This document shows, one piece after another, positions 54,175-62,582 of a stretch of 64,000 nt of DNA. The notes beneath the pieces were generated by a model that was not told the origin of the DNA, ran no database searches, and worked only from the letters and a program-made list of their open reading frames with translations. The position numbers and the translations under genes were made by a program. Source of the stretch: Salipiger abyssi (GTDB taxonomy: Bacteria; Pseudomonadota; Alphaproteobacteria; Rhodobacterales; Rhodobacteraceae); the NCBI RefSeq assembly GCF_001975705.1, contig NZ_CP015089.1, positions 67,421 through 131,420 of the forward strand, written 5' to 3'. Every line of letters begins with the position of its first letter. Position 1 is the stretch's first letter.

Positions 54175-54746
54175 TGCACAATCAGATCCGCGATAAGAAA
54201 TTCCTGGGGCGCGGCACTGTCCGAAATCGCGCGAGCGCGGCGCAGCAGCTCGCTTTTCAGCCGGACCAGTCCGACCGTGCCCTGAAGGTCGCTTTCGTTG
54301 AGCTGGCGCAGATAGTCCTGAAAGCTGTCGCGCAGGAAAAGTTTGCGTTCTTCGATATTCTCGGCGCCGGCGATGCGGGAATCGTAGGCCAGTGCGAGGT
54401 TGAGTTTCAGAAAACGCGTGGTCTGCCGCCCGGTGGCGGTGGTCGAGGTGATGTTGACGATGATTTCCTTGAACGGTGTGACGACGATGTTCTTCTGCGC
54501 TTCCGCCCCGTGACCCCCCGTATCGCCGCCGCCATGGGCCGCCGCCTCGGTCGCATGTGCCTCATCCGGCGCCGCCGTCTTGTTGCCGCCGCTCAGCAAC
54601 GCCATCACCCGTTGCGGGCCGACAGCCGCCACCAGCCCGCCGGCCAGAGCCAGAAGGCAAACGACGAGCAGCACCGCAATGCGGATGAGGCGCCCCGCCT
54701 TTCCGGGCGCCGCGTCGCTTGGGGATGTCTTTGACGAGTCGGCCAT
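54171..54746 (-). CDS. fliL: Flagellar stator-associated protein FliL
   Basis: 191-aa single-pass membrane protein. Transmembrane helix at about 21-45 (IRIAVLLVVCLLALAGGLVAAVG), His/Gly/Ala-rich linker, then the FliL domain (VVTPFKEIIVNITSTTATGRQTTRFLKLNLALAYDS ... KLFLRDSFQDYLRQLNESDLQGTVGLVRLKSELLRRARAI). ATG 54746 is chosen because it gives the short cytoplasmic N-terminus; the longer frame reads through intergenic AT-rich DNA. Divergent from fliF. Confidence 0.9.
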   Translation of the reverse strand: MADSSKTSPSDAAPGKAGRLIRIAVLLVVCLLALAGGLVAAVGPQRVMALLSGGNKTAAPDEAHATEAAAHGGGDTGGHGAEAQKNIVVTPFKEIIVNITSTTATGRQTTRFLKLNLALAYDSRIAGAENIEERKLFLRDSFQDYLRQLNESDLQGTVGLVRLKSELLRRARAISDSAAPQEFLIADLIVQ

Positions 54747-54894
54747 GAACTGAAGCTTTTGAACTCTTCCTAATCTTGTATCACAATGCGCGAGAAACTG
54801 GATTAAAGCAAGTATAAATCCCGATGAAGTTCTTGATGAACAAGAACAGTTGTGTTTATTCTTGGGAAAGATTTCGACATAGGCAGAAACAGAC
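54747..54894. promoter_or_regulatory. fliL-fliF divergent promoter region with inverted repeat
   Basis: 148-bp AT-rich gap. It contains the perfect inverted repeat GTTCTTG (54829-54835) / CAAGAAC (54841-54847) with a 5-bp spacer, 48 bp before the fliF start. A flagellar regulator could bind here; no full CtrA box (TTAA-N7-TTAA) is seen. Confidence 0.5.
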
Positions 54895-56601
54895 GTGCAA
54901 GCGATTCTCGACAATCTGAAGTCGCTCGGATGGCGGCGGCTCTCGGTTCTTGGAGGGGCTGGCGTTGCGCTGATTCTGGCAATGTTCATCGGGCTTTCCG
55001 TGGTTTCGACGCCCGATTACGTGTCGCTCTATCGTGACCTTTCTCCCGCCGAGGCCGGACGAATCGTCGAGTCGCTCGAGCAGGCGAATATCTCCGCCCG
55101 CGCTGAAATGGCCGGCACCGCTGTGAGCGTTCCGGCGGAGGATTTGGCGCGCGCCCGGATGGAACTGGCGGGCGCCGGCCTTCCCAGCGACGGCACCCCG
55201 GGATGGGAGATCTTTGACGAAGCCAGCGGGCTCGGCATGAACAGTTTCATGCAGCGGGTGAACCGGCTGCGCGCCATGGAGGGCGAGCTGGCCCGCTCGA
55301 TCCAGACCATCGACGGGGTCGAGGCGGCAAGGGTGCATCTGGTGCTGCCCGAGCGCGAGCCGTTCAGCCGCGAACGCGCGCGGCCCTCCGCCTCGGTCAT
55401 CGTGCGCGGCGCGCGGCAGGTCAGTATGCGGCAGGCGCATGCGATCCGCTCGCTGGTCGCCTCCGCCGTGCCCGATCTTGCGCCGGCGCAGGTCACCGTA
55501 CTTTCGGCCTCGGGCGAGACCATCCTGGCCGATGATGGCGAGGCGGGCAGCGAGGCATCGCTGCAATCCGCCCGGGCGCAGGTCGAGGACCGGCTTGGCC
55601 AGCGCATCGCACAGATTCTGACCGCCCGCGTGGGCGCAGGCAATGCGCGCGTGCAGGTGAGCGTCGATCTTTCGACCGAACGTCAGGTTTTGCAGGAGCG
55701 GACCTTCGATCCCGACCAGCGCGTGGTACGCTCCACCGAGACTCGCGAGGAGAGCCGCGAGGATCAGCGCGCCGCCGGTGGCGAGGTCGGCGTGGCCGAC
55801 GATATCCCCGCCGCGCTCGCCGATGGCGCGCCGGGCACCAACAGCAACAGCTCCAACAGCACCAATGAGATCGTCAATTACGAGATCGGCGGCACAACCT
55901 CCGAGATCGTGCGCGAGCCGGGCGAGGTGGAGAAGGTCTCGGTCGCGGTGCTTGTCAACGGCATCTACAACGTTCAGGACAATGGCGAAGTCGATTACCA
56001 GGAGCGCAGCGCCGAGGAGCTTCAACGACTCGAAGCGCTGGTGCGCAGCGCCGTCGGGTTCGACGAGGCGCGGGGCGACAGCGTCGAGGTGGTGAGCCTG
56101 CGCTTCATGGATTATTCCATGGATGTGGGCGAGCCGGTATCGCGCAGTATCGGTCAGATCCTGTCGGAGAATCTCGGCACCATCCTGCGCGGGCTCTTTG
56201 CGCTGGCGCTCGTGGTGGTCGTGCTGGTGCTGGGCGTGCGCCCGCTGCTCAACCGGGCCTTCGCGCAGACCGGCGATGCCGAAGCCGGCGGTGAGCTGCC
56301 CGCGCCCGAGGGCACCGCCGCCCTGCCCGCCGCCGCGGCGGAGGGTGAGGCAGGCGCAACCTCCAACGTCACCCATATCCACACCACGCGGCAGGCGGGA
56401 TCCGACCAGACCGTCTATCACAGCGGCACCGTGCTCGATCCCCTCCCGCCTGGCTCCGAGAACGACATGATCCCCGTCGCCTCGGTCGAGGGTGGCGTGC
56501 AGCGTGGCTGGATCAATACGGTGAGCGGGCTGATCGAGCGCGAACCGGATGACGCGATCAAGGTGGTCCGCGCCTGGCTGGCAGAAGGGCCGAGCGCATG
56601 A
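54895..56601 (+). CDS. fliF: Flagellar MS-ring protein FliF
   Basis: 568-aa MS-ring subunit. Two membrane helices: about 23-42 and 435-457. Ring-building motifs: YVSLYRDLSPAEAGRIVESLEQANI, GTPGWEIFDEASGLGMNSFMQRVNRLRAMEGELARSIQTIDGVEAARVHLVLPE and SASVIVRG. The C-terminal tail (IPVASVEGGVQRGWINTVSGLIEREPDDAIKVVRAWLAE) binds FliG. GTG 54895 is the start; an AGG motif lies nearby. fliH overlaps its end by 4 nt. Confidence 0.95.
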   Translation: MQAILDNLKSLGWRRLSVLGGAGVALILAMFIGLSVVSTPDYVSLYRDLSPAEAGRIVESLEQANISARAEMAGTAVSVPAEDLARARMELAGAGLPSDGTPGWEIFDEASGLGMNSFMQRVNRLRAMEGELARSIQTIDGVEAARVHLVLPEREPFSRERARPSASVIVRGARQVSMRQAHAIRSLVASAVPDLAPAQVTVLSASGETILADDGEAGSEASLQSARAQVEDRLGQRIAQILTARVGAGNARVQVSVDLSTERQVLQERTFDPDQRVVRSTETREESREDQRAAGGEVGVADDIPAALADGAPGTNSNSSNSTNEIVNYEIGGTTSEIVREPGEVEKVSVAVLVNGIYNVQDNGEVDYQERSAEELQRLEALVRSAVGFDEARGDSVEVVSLRFMDYSMDVGEPVSRSIGQILSENLGTILRGLFALALVVVVLVLGVRPLLNRAFAQTGDAEAGGELPAPEGTAALPAAAAEGEAGATSNVTHIHTTRQAGSDQTVYHSGTVLDPLPPGSENDMIPVASVEGGVQRGWINTVSGLIEREPDDAIKVVRAWLAEGPSA

Positions 56602-57272
56602 GCTATGTCTTCGACCGTAATTTCGACGCCGAGGACGAGGCCGTCCGGCGTGGCGACACGCCGATTGTCGGGGCGGTCTTTACTCGCGCGGAATATGAAG
56701 AGGCGGTCAGGCAGGCCCGTGACGAGGGCTTTCAGGCCGGGTTGCAGCAGGGCCGCGAAGAGGCGGCACAAACCGCGCAGAGCTCGGAATCCGCCCGTCG
56801 CCTTGCGGCGTCGGAGGCTGTGATCCCCGCCATGCAGGGGCTCTTTGCCGATGCCGACCGGCATCATGCGGCGCTTGAGGCGCAGATGGTGGATTTTGTG
56901 CTGTCGGTCTTTCGCCAGGTCGCGCCGGATGTCAGCGACCGCCTCGCAGACGGTCAGGCGCTGCGCGAGGCAAAGGGTGCTGTGCGCATGGCGCTGGGAT
57001 CGGCGCGGCTCGATCTCTGGGTTGCGCCGGATGCGCTGGAAAGCGCCAGTGCCGAGCTGGAGCTGGCCGCGCGACAGGCAGGGTTCGGCGGGCGGCTATC
57101 GGTCAAATCCGATCCCGAGCTCGATACCGGCGAGGTGCGCGCCGCCTGGGATAACGGCCTGATGGAATACAGCTTTCACGAAATCTGCGCGCGCATCCTC
57201 GGCGCGCTCGGGACGGCACGGCAGGAGATCGAGCTGAAGCTCGGGCAGAAACTGGCAGGAGAAGAGTCATGA
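56598..57272 (+). CDS. fliH: Flagellar export regulator FliH-like
   Basis: 224-aa protein in the FliH position between fliF and fliN. N-terminal region with FTRAEYEEAVRQARDEGFQAGLQQGREEAAQTAQ (Glu/Gln/Gly-rich FliH-type helix, about 28-62) and a C-terminal ATPase-binding region. FliH inhibits FliI and links it to the C-ring through FliN. Coupled by 4-nt overlaps to both neighbours. Sequence similarity is weak, as usual for FliH; position carries much of the evidence. Confidence 0.82.
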   Translation: MSYVFDRNFDAEDEAVRRGDTPIVGAVFTRAEYEEAVRQARDEGFQAGLQQGREEAAQTAQSSESARRLAASEAVIPAMQGLFADADRHHAALEAQMVDFVLSVFRQVAPDVSDRLADGQALREAKGAVRMALGSARLDLWVAPDALESASAELELAARQAGFGGRLSVKSDPELDTGEVRAAWDNGLMEYSFHEICARILGALGTARQEIELKLGQKLAGEES

Positions 57273-57619
57273 CCGACGAGGCGCAAACCGCCGCGGGCAC
57301 CGTCGCCGAAGCGGTTGCCGAAGAGGCCGCCGCCGAGCAGGCGGAGGCCAAGCCCGGCGACAGCGGCAAGACCATCGACGCGATGCTGAATGTCGGGCTG
57401 AACGTCCAGATTGTTCTGGGCCGCACCCGGATGCCCATCGCACAGCTGCTCAAGCTCAGCCGCGGCTCGATCATCGAGCTCGACAAGAGCATCGGCCAGC
57501 CCGTCGAGGTGGTGATAAACGACCGGCTCGTCGCGCGTGGCGATCTGGTCAAGCTGCCCGACGATCGCCTTGGCGTCTCGCTGATCGAGATCGTCAAGGA
57601 TTACGTGTCCGAAGAATGA
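57269..57619 (+). CDS. fliN: Flagellar motor switch protein FliN
   Basis: 116-aa C-ring protein: Ala/Glu-rich N-terminus and a SpoA domain (LNVGLNVQIVLGRTRMPIAQLLKLSRGSIIELDKSIGQPVEVVINDRLVARGDLVKLPDDRLGVSLIEIVKDYV). Overlaps fliH and fliP by 4 nt each. Confidence 0.95.
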   Translation: MTDEAQTAAGTVAEAVAEEAAAEQAEAKPGDSGKTIDAMLNVGLNVQIVLGRTRMPIAQLLKLSRGSIIELDKSIGQPVEVVINDRLVARGDLVKLPDDRLGVSLIEIVKDYVSEE

Positions 57620-58464
57620 TCCGACACGGCGGCCTCCTGCGCGCGCTGCCCCTCTGCCTGCTGGCGGCGGGGTTTTGTGCGCTGGCCGCCACGCAGGCAC
57701 AGGCGCAATCGGCGGGCTCGGACCTGTTGGGCGCCATCGGCGACGCGCTGAGCACCGCGCCGGCGGGATCGGACGAGCGGGCGACGCTCTCGGGCCGGAT
57801 CATCCAGCTTATCGCCGCGATGACCGTGCTGTCTCTGGCACCGGGCCTGCTGGTGATCATGACCAGCTTTACCCGCTTCGTGATCGTGTTTTCCATGCTG
57901 CGCTCGGCGCTGGGTCTGAACCAGACGCCGCCGAATATGGTGCTGACCTCCATGGCGCTTTTCATGACCTTCTTTGTCATGCAGCCGGTCTTTGAGGATG
58001 CCTGGGAGGGCGGCGTGCAGCCGCTCATGGACAACGCCATCACCGAAGAGCAGGCGCTCGGCCGGATCGGCGATCCGTTCAAGAGCTTCATGTTCGTTAA
58101 CACCCGCGAAAAGGATCTTGCGCTGTTCCGCGACATCTCGCAGCGCAGCGACGCGGGCGGCGAGGTGACAGACCCGGCGCCGCTGCCGGAAACCGCAGAA
58201 GAGGCCGGCTGGCGCGAGCTGGTGCCGGCCTTCATGATTTCCGAGCTGCGGCGGGCGTTTTCCATCGGCTTTCTCATCTATCTGCCGTTTCTGGTGATCG
58301 ACCTGATCGTCGCCTCGGTGCTGATGAGCGCGGGCATGATGATGCTGCCGCCGGTGCTGATCTCCTTGCCATTCAAGGTGATCTTTTTCGTTCTGATCGA
58401 CGGCTGGTACATGCTGGCGGGCAGTCTCATGGAAAGTTACATCCCCCTCGCCGGGGGCGGGTAA
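57616..58464 (+). CDS. fliP: Flagellar export gate protein FliP
   Basis: 282-aa export-gate pore protein with a signal peptide (LPLCLLAAGFCALAATQAQAQ) followed by FliP signatures: TVLSLAPGLLVIMTSFTRFVIVFSMLRSALGLNQTPPNMVLTSMALFMTFFVM and VPAFMISELRRAFSIGFLIYLPFLVIDLIVASVLMSAGMMMLPPVLISLPFKVIFFVLIDGWYMLAGSL. Partners with FliQ and FlhA at the left end of the window. Confidence 0.96.
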   Translation: MIRHGGLLRALPLCLLAAGFCALAATQAQAQSAGSDLLGAIGDALSTAPAGSDERATLSGRIIQLIAAMTVLSLAPGLLVIMTSFTRFVIVFSMLRSALGLNQTPPNMVLTSMALFMTFFVMQPVFEDAWEGGVQPLMDNAITEEQALGRIGDPFKSFMFVNTREKDLALFRDISQRSDAGGEVTDPAPLPETAEEAGWRELVPAFMISELRRAFSIGFLIYLPFLVIDLIVASVLMSAGMMMLPPVLISLPFKVIFFVLIDGWYMLAGSLMESYIPLAGGG

Positions 58465-58485
58465 GACAGGCAGGAGAGCAGGATC

Positions 58486-59547
58486 ATGGCAGTTGCGAAT
58501 CTCAAACGCGCCACCTCGTCGGGGGCGAACGCGGCAACCGCCCGGCGGCGCAAGCTGACCGGTCCGCAAAAGGCGGCGATCCTGTTCCTGTGCCTCGGTG
58601 AAAAGCGCGGCTCGGCGCTGCTCCAGCAGCTCGACGATATCGAGATTCAGCAGGTCACGCGGGCGATGTCGGGGCTGGGCTCGATCTCCTCCGAGACGGT
58701 CGAGCAGGTGCTGAACGATTTCGTCGAGGATATCACCAATGGCGGCGGCGTGGTCGGCTCCTTCGCGGTGGCCGAGAACCTGCTGCGCTCGCTGCTGCCC
58801 GGCGAGCAGGTCGAGGGGATCCTGAAGGACATCCGCGGCCCGCTGAAGGAGCGCGATCTCTGGGCACGGTTCGGCGCGCTGTCGGAGAATGTCATCGCCA
58901 ACTATCTCAAGGGCGAGCATGAGCAGACCATCGCGGCGATCCTGTCGAATGTGAAAACCGACGTGGCGGCCAAGGTGCTGCCGATCCTCGGGCCGGAAAA
59001 GATGCAGAACGTGGTCGAGCGGATGATCCGCATGGAGGCGGTGCCGCATCACATGATGAAGCAGATCGAGGAATCCCTGCAAAGCGACATCATCAATGCC
59101 GGCGCCCAGCCGACCACCACCGAGCAGCATCAGCGCATGGCGGATCTCTTCAACAAGCTCGACCGCAACGCTTTCGACGCCATGGCGCCGGCGCTCGAGG
59201 AGTCGATCCCCGACACGTTCGATGCGATCAAGGCCAAGATGTTCACCTTCGAGGATCTGGTGAAGATGGATGCGATGGATCTGGCCAAGATCATGCGCGG
59301 CATGCCCGGCAACACCCTGCCCACCGCGCTGCGCGGTGCCAGCCAGGCGGCGCGCGACGCCTTCCTCAACGCCCTGCCCGCGCGCTCGCGCGACATGTTG
59401 CAGGAAGAGATGGACAGCATGGGTCCGGTGCGCCGCCGCGAGGTGAGCGCGGCGCAGTCCATGATGCTGGATTACGCGCGGACCCTGGCAGACGAGGATC
59501 AGGTGCGGCTGCCGCTCAGCGACGATGAGGATGACGAAATGTTCTGA
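58486..59547 (+). CDS. fliG: Flagellar motor switch protein FliG
   Basis: 353-aa C-ring protein that transmits torque from stators. N-domain KLTGPQKAAILFLCLGEKRGSALLQQLDDIEIQQVTRAMSGLGSI binds FliF; the middle has LLPGEQVEGILKDI; the C-terminal torque helix is MFTFEDLVKMDAMDLAKIMRGM with charged residues, followed by MLQEEMDSMGPVRRREVSAAQSMMLDYARTLADEDQVRL. AGGAG lies 10 nt upstream. It ends the fliF operon and is followed by a repeat element. Confidence 0.96.
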   Translation: MAVANLKRATSSGANAATARRRKLTGPQKAAILFLCLGEKRGSALLQQLDDIEIQQVTRAMSGLGSISSETVEQVLNDFVEDITNGGGVVGSFAVAENLLRSLLPGEQVEGILKDIRGPLKERDLWARFGALSENVIANYLKGEHEQTIAAILSNVKTDVAAKVLPILGPEKMQNVVERMIRMEAVPHHMMKQIEESLQSDIINAGAQPTTTEQHQRMADLFNKLDRNAFDAMAPALEESIPDTFDAIKAKMFTFEDLVKMDAMDLAKIMRGMPGNTLPTALRGASQAARDAFLNALPARSRDMLQEEMDSMGPVRRREVSAAQSMMLDYARTLADEDQVRLPLSDDEDDEMF

Positions 59548-59550
59548 TCG

Positions 59551-59801
59551 GGGTGGTGGGTTGGAAACCCAGCCTACGGTCGAGCGATGCATGGGCGCGG
59601 ATCAAGGCCGCAGGCCGCCGCGCCATCGCCGGCCCGCCCCACCGGGCTGGCGATCTGATGACGTCCGCGCTTCGTTGAGAGGTCTTTCGGATTTGGCTGG
59701 GATAAAGCGAGGGGTACGCGCCATCGGTTCGCCAACCCGCGGGCCGGCGATGGCGCGGCTTACGCCGATGCTGCACCGTAGGGTGGGCTTCCACCCCACC
59801 G
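59551..59801. repeat. About 250-bp imperfect inverted-repeat element (MITE/REPIN-like)
   Basis: The fliG-DUF1217 convergent gap is almost filled by a hairpin-capable element. Inner arms: 59617-59637 and 59739-59759 are perfect 21-bp inverted copies. Outer arms: about 59554-59585 and 59770-59800 are imperfect inverted copies with the core GGTGGG...GCCTACGGT / ACCGTAGGG...CCCACC. No coding capacity for transposition. It could also terminate both convergent transcripts. Confidence 0.75.
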
Positions 59802-59820
59802 CTTCGACGACATCAAATCC

Positions 59821-60642
59821 CTAGCGCAGCTTGTACCCGCTGAAACCCGCGATGGCTTCGATGTCGATGGTCACCGGCAGGAAGCTTCCCGATCCGGAAT
59901 TCGCGACGCCGGACAGGATCTGGACCGCGCCGTTGGTGCTGGTGAAATCCGAGTTGGCATCCGAGATGGCCACGTATTTGCGCACCAGCTTTTCCACCTC
60001 TTCGGGATCTTTCAGCGTTTCCAGGTCGAACCGGTCGGTCAGCATCTCGGCCTGGCGGTCGATATCGAGCGATGCCATCTGCGTCGGCAGGCCCAGGATT
60101 GTCCGGAAGAACTCCGACATCTCGGGATCTTTCAGAATGTCGAACGCCGTTTCGATCTCATCCGCCTTGCGGCGGAATTCCAGCACAGTGCCAAGTGCCT
60201 CGTTTTCATCCGTTTTGTCGTTCACATATTGCGTGTCGATGTATTTCTCGACGATGCGGTTTCTCCAGGAACGCAGCGCGGTGTTGATATTGCCCTCGCC
60301 ATCGGTGCCGAACCCCATGGCGCTGTAAAGCTCCTTGAAGCGCGGATCCGTCAGCCGGTTGATCAGCGCATCGGGCTCTTCGATATTGCTCTTGAGCACC
60401 TTCTCCATCATCGCCTTGCCGAAGATCTGATCTTCGAGATCGTAGGCCTTCATGACGAAGCTATAGAGCTCGTAATCGCCCATCAGATCATCGACGCTTT
60501 CGACATCCGAGATGTTTTCCAGGAAATGCTCAATGGCGCGCGCATGTTCGGGCTGCTCCTTCAGGAGCGCCTGTTCCTTGTCCTCGGTGGCATCCACCAG
60601 TTTCAAAGCGACAAGGGTCGACATGCCCGAAATCGAGATCAT
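59821..60642 (-). CDS. DUF1217 flagellar-cluster protein
   Basis: 273-aa, mostly alpha-helical, soluble protein of the DUF1217 family known from alphaproteobacterial flagellar clusters. Features: AIEHFLENISDVESVDDLMGDYELYSFVMKAYDLEDQIFGKAMMEKVLKSNIEEPDALINRLTDPRFKELYSAMGF and DPEMSEFFRTILGLPTQMASLDIDRQAEMLTDRFDLETLKDPEEVEKLVRKYV. No signal peptide. Overlaps flbT by 4 nt. Function unknown. Confidence 0.85.
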   Translation of the reverse strand: MISISGMSTLVALKLVDATEDKEQALLKEQPEHARAIEHFLENISDVESVDDLMGDYELYSFVMKAYDLEDQIFGKAMMEKVLKSNIEEPDALINRLTDPRFKELYSAMGFGTDGEGNINTALRSWRNRIVEKYIDTQYVNDKTDENEALGTVLEFRRKADEIETAFDILKDPEMSEFFRTILGLPTQMASLDIDRQAEMLTDRFDLETLKDPEEVEKLVRKYVAISDANSDFTSTNGAVQILSGVANSGSGSFLPVTIDIEAIAGFSGYKLR

Positions 60643-61085
60643 GCGCGTTTCCTTTCGGGATCGGTGGTCTCATCGACGAGCTGCGTCGGGTCGAGCCCGG
60701 CGGCGCCCAGCACTTCGGCCTCGCGCGCGATCAGCGGACGCAGGTCGCGCAGTGCCGTGTAATATTCCATGCGGCTGACATTGTTGGCGGCGCTGAAGAC
60801 ATGAAAGCGCAGATCGGCGGAAAATACGGTGACCAGTTCGGCCAGACGTTTCTGTGCTGCCTTGGCCAGATCCTCGCGCTTTTCGGGATAGATCAGGGCG
60901 CTCTGGATCAGGTAGTAGACCGCTTTGACCGGCGTCGCTGCCGCCTCGGGTTTCAGCAGGTCGGTTTCGCGGATGATATCCGCGCGGTTTTCCACGGTGA
61001 TCGTGCTCTTGCGGCCGCCATTGCGCATCATGCAGCCGTTGACGACCAGCCGCTCAAAGGGTTTCAGCGTGAGATTGAGTGCCAT
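60639..61085 (-). CDS. flbT: Flagellin synthesis regulator FlbT
   Basis: 148-aa FlbT, a post-transcriptional regulator of flagellin. Start LNLTLKPFERLVVNGCMMRNGGRKSTITVENRADIIRETDLLKPEAAATPVKAVYYLIQSALI is diagnostic. In Caulobacter FlbT binds the flagellin mRNA leader and promotes its decay when assembly is incomplete. Overlaps flaF by 32 nt in a different frame. Hairpin in the flagellin leader is a possible target. Confidence 0.93.
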   Translation of the reverse strand: MALNLTLKPFERLVVNGCMMRNGGRKSTITVENRADIIRETDLLKPEAAATPVKAVYYLIQSALIYPEKREDLAKAAQKRLAELVTVFSADLRFHVFSAANNVSRMEYYTALRDLRPLIAREAEVLGAAGLDPTQLVDETTDPERKRA

Positions 61086-61488
61086 GATCCGATACCGTGG
61101 TCAGCGCCGGGCGCGAAGACAGCCCCGCGAGAATGCTGGAATTCACCTCGATCAGTGCGCGCAGGCCGGACCCGCCGCCCAACACCTGCTGGGTCTGGCG
61201 ATCGACCCAGAGCGCGATAGAGATCAACTGGGCGCGCAGCGCCGGAGGAAAGGTGTTCGCGCTGTCTGCGAGGTCGTCGCGCAGGGTGATCCAGAGACGG
61301 CGATTGTCGGCGAGCGCGTCGCGCAACCCGTCGGCCAGAACCGCGCTGCGCGCCTCGTTGCTGTCGGCCGCGTCGTAAGCGGTACAATACGTTTCCATGG
61401 CGCCGGTGATGCGGGCGAAGACGCGCGCTTCGATCTGGCGCGGCGACTCGCTTTCGCGAATCGTGCGCTTGTAAGCGTTGATGCTCAT
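61054..61488 (-). CDS. flaF: Flagellar biosynthesis regulator FlaF
   Basis: 144-aa FlaF family protein, the secretion/translation partner of FlbT for flagellin. Diagnostic parts: AYKRTIRESESPRQIEARVFARITGAM, LRDALADNRRLWITLRDDLADSANTFPPALRAQLISIALWVDRQTQQVL. Located just after flagellin and its terminator, before flbT. Confidence 0.93.
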   Translation of the reverse strand: MSINAYKRTIRESESPRQIEARVFARITGAMETYCTAYDAADSNEARSAVLADGLRDALADNRRLWITLRDDLADSANTFPPALRAQLISIALWVDRQTQQVLGGGSGLRALIEVNSSILAGLSSRPALTTVSDHGTQSHAETL

Positions 61489-61569
61489 TCCGTTCCTGCC
61501 TCTGCTCCCCCCGGCTGATCCCGGGGACGATTTGTAAGCCGACCCCGGTTGATCCGAGGTTGCGACGAA

Positions 61570-61595
61570 GAAAGGGCGCCCTGGGGCGCCCTTTC
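61570..61595 (-). terminator. Flagellin gene terminator
   Basis: Perfect 12-bp inverted arms GAAAGGGCGCCC (61570-61581) and GGGCGCCCTTTC (61584-61595), opening to a small loop; on the minus strand followed by UUCGUCG. It lies 37 nt after the flagellin stop and explains why the highly expressed flagellin mRNA ends before flaF. Confidence 0.75.
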
Positions 61596-61631
61596 ACTAT
61601 GCCATCATAAGTTGTGCATTTTCCAGAGAAA

Positions 61632-62468
61632 TTACCGGAAGAGCGACAAAATATTCTGCGGCGCCTGGTTGGCGATCGACAACGACTGGGTGGCCAGCTG
61701 CTGTTGCACCTGAAGCGCCTGAAGACGGGCGGCTTCTTCTTCCATGTTGGCGTCGACCATGCCGCCGACACCGGCGTCGATCTTGTCGGTCAGTTCCGAA
61801 AGGAACTCTTTCTGCATTTCGACCGATTTCTCGGCGATGCCGAACGCGGTGGCGGAGTCGATGGCGTCCGACAGGGCGCCTTCGGCGTCTTGCAGAGCGG
61901 TTTCCATCAGCGCGGTGGTCGAAGCTGTGGTCAGGTCGATGCCGGCCAGGGTGGACTGGATCGCGCCCAGGTCCTGCTGGTCGAAGCTCACCGTGGTGGT
62001 GGTGATCGAGCCTGCGGCGTCACGGCTGATGCCGGTGACGACGGTCACGGCCGAGGTGCCGTTGACGAGGTCGGACCCGTTGAAGGTCGCCTGGTCGATG
62101 GTGGTCTGGATACGGGCGGCCAGCTCGTCCAGTTCCGCCTGCACTTCGGTGCGGGTTTCCTCGGTGCCGCCCTGTGCGAAGGCGACGCGCTCGACGAATT
62201 CCGATGCCAGGTCCTTGACGGTTTCAGCGCCCAGACGGGCGGCCGAAAGCGAGTTCTGGGTCAGGGTCAGGCTTTCGTCGATGGCCTTATAGATCCGCGA
62301 GTCGCTCGACATCGTCTCGGAGATCGAGAAATACGCCGCGTTGTCCTTGCCCGACGAGATTTTCAGGCCCGAGCTGATGCGGTCCTGGGTCGATGCGAGG
62401 CTGTTGTTGATATTGCGCAGCGTCGAGAGCGCGGACATTGCGCTCGCGTTGGTGTGGATAGAAGACAT
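61632..62468 (-). CDS. fliC: Flagellin
   Basis: 278-aa filament subunit, within the small-flagellin size typical of alphaproteobacteria. D0/D1 N-terminal region (IHTNASAMSALSTLRNINNSLASTQDRISSGLKISSGKDNAAYFSISETM) and C-terminal region (EEEAARLQALQVQQQLATQSLSIANQAPQNILSLFR) are conserved; the middle is a short variable domain rich in Thr/Ser/Ala. No cysteines except none noted, as usual for flagellin. It has its own promoter region with a CtrA-like box and a terminator. Confidence 0.95.
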   Translation of the reverse strand: MSSIHTNASAMSALSTLRNINNSLASTQDRISSGLKISSGKDNAAYFSISETMSSDSRIYKAIDESLTLTQNSLSAARLGAETVKDLASEFVERVAFAQGGTEETRTEVQAELDELAARIQTTIDQATFNGSDLVNGTSAVTVVTGISRDAAGSITTTTVSFDQQDLGAIQSTLAGIDLTTASTTALMETALQDAEGALSDAIDSATAFGIAEKSVEMQKEFLSELTDKIDAGVGGMVDANMEEEAARLQALQVQQQLATQSLSIANQAPQNILSLFR

Positions 62469-62498
62469 TTTCTGCTCCGATTTCTATCGTTATTGGTC

Positions 62499-62515
62499 TT
62501 CGTCTTTCTGACGAA
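62499..62515 (-). promoter_or_regulatory. Flagellin mRNA leader hairpin
   Basis: TTCGTC-TTTCT-GACGAA forms a hairpin with a 6-bp stem (extendable by AA/TT) about 31-47 nt upstream of the flagellin start codon. It is a candidate binding site for FlbT, which in Caulobacter acts on the flagellin leader. Confidence 0.45.
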
Positions 62516-62565
62516 AACGGTCCTGCCGTGAGACGATCCGTAACACGGCAAATTGGAGCGATAGG

Positions 62566-62580
62566 TTAAACAAAGGTTAA
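62566..62580. promoter_or_regulatory. CtrA-like box upstream of flagellin
   Basis: TTAA-N7-TTAA at 62566-62580 matches the CtrA consensus TTAA-N7-TTAA(C), and a further TTAA follows at 62583-62586. It is about 98 bp before the flagellin start codon, in the usual promoter range. CtrA controls flagellar genes across Rhodobacterales. Confidence 0.7.
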
Positions 62581-62582
62581 AG

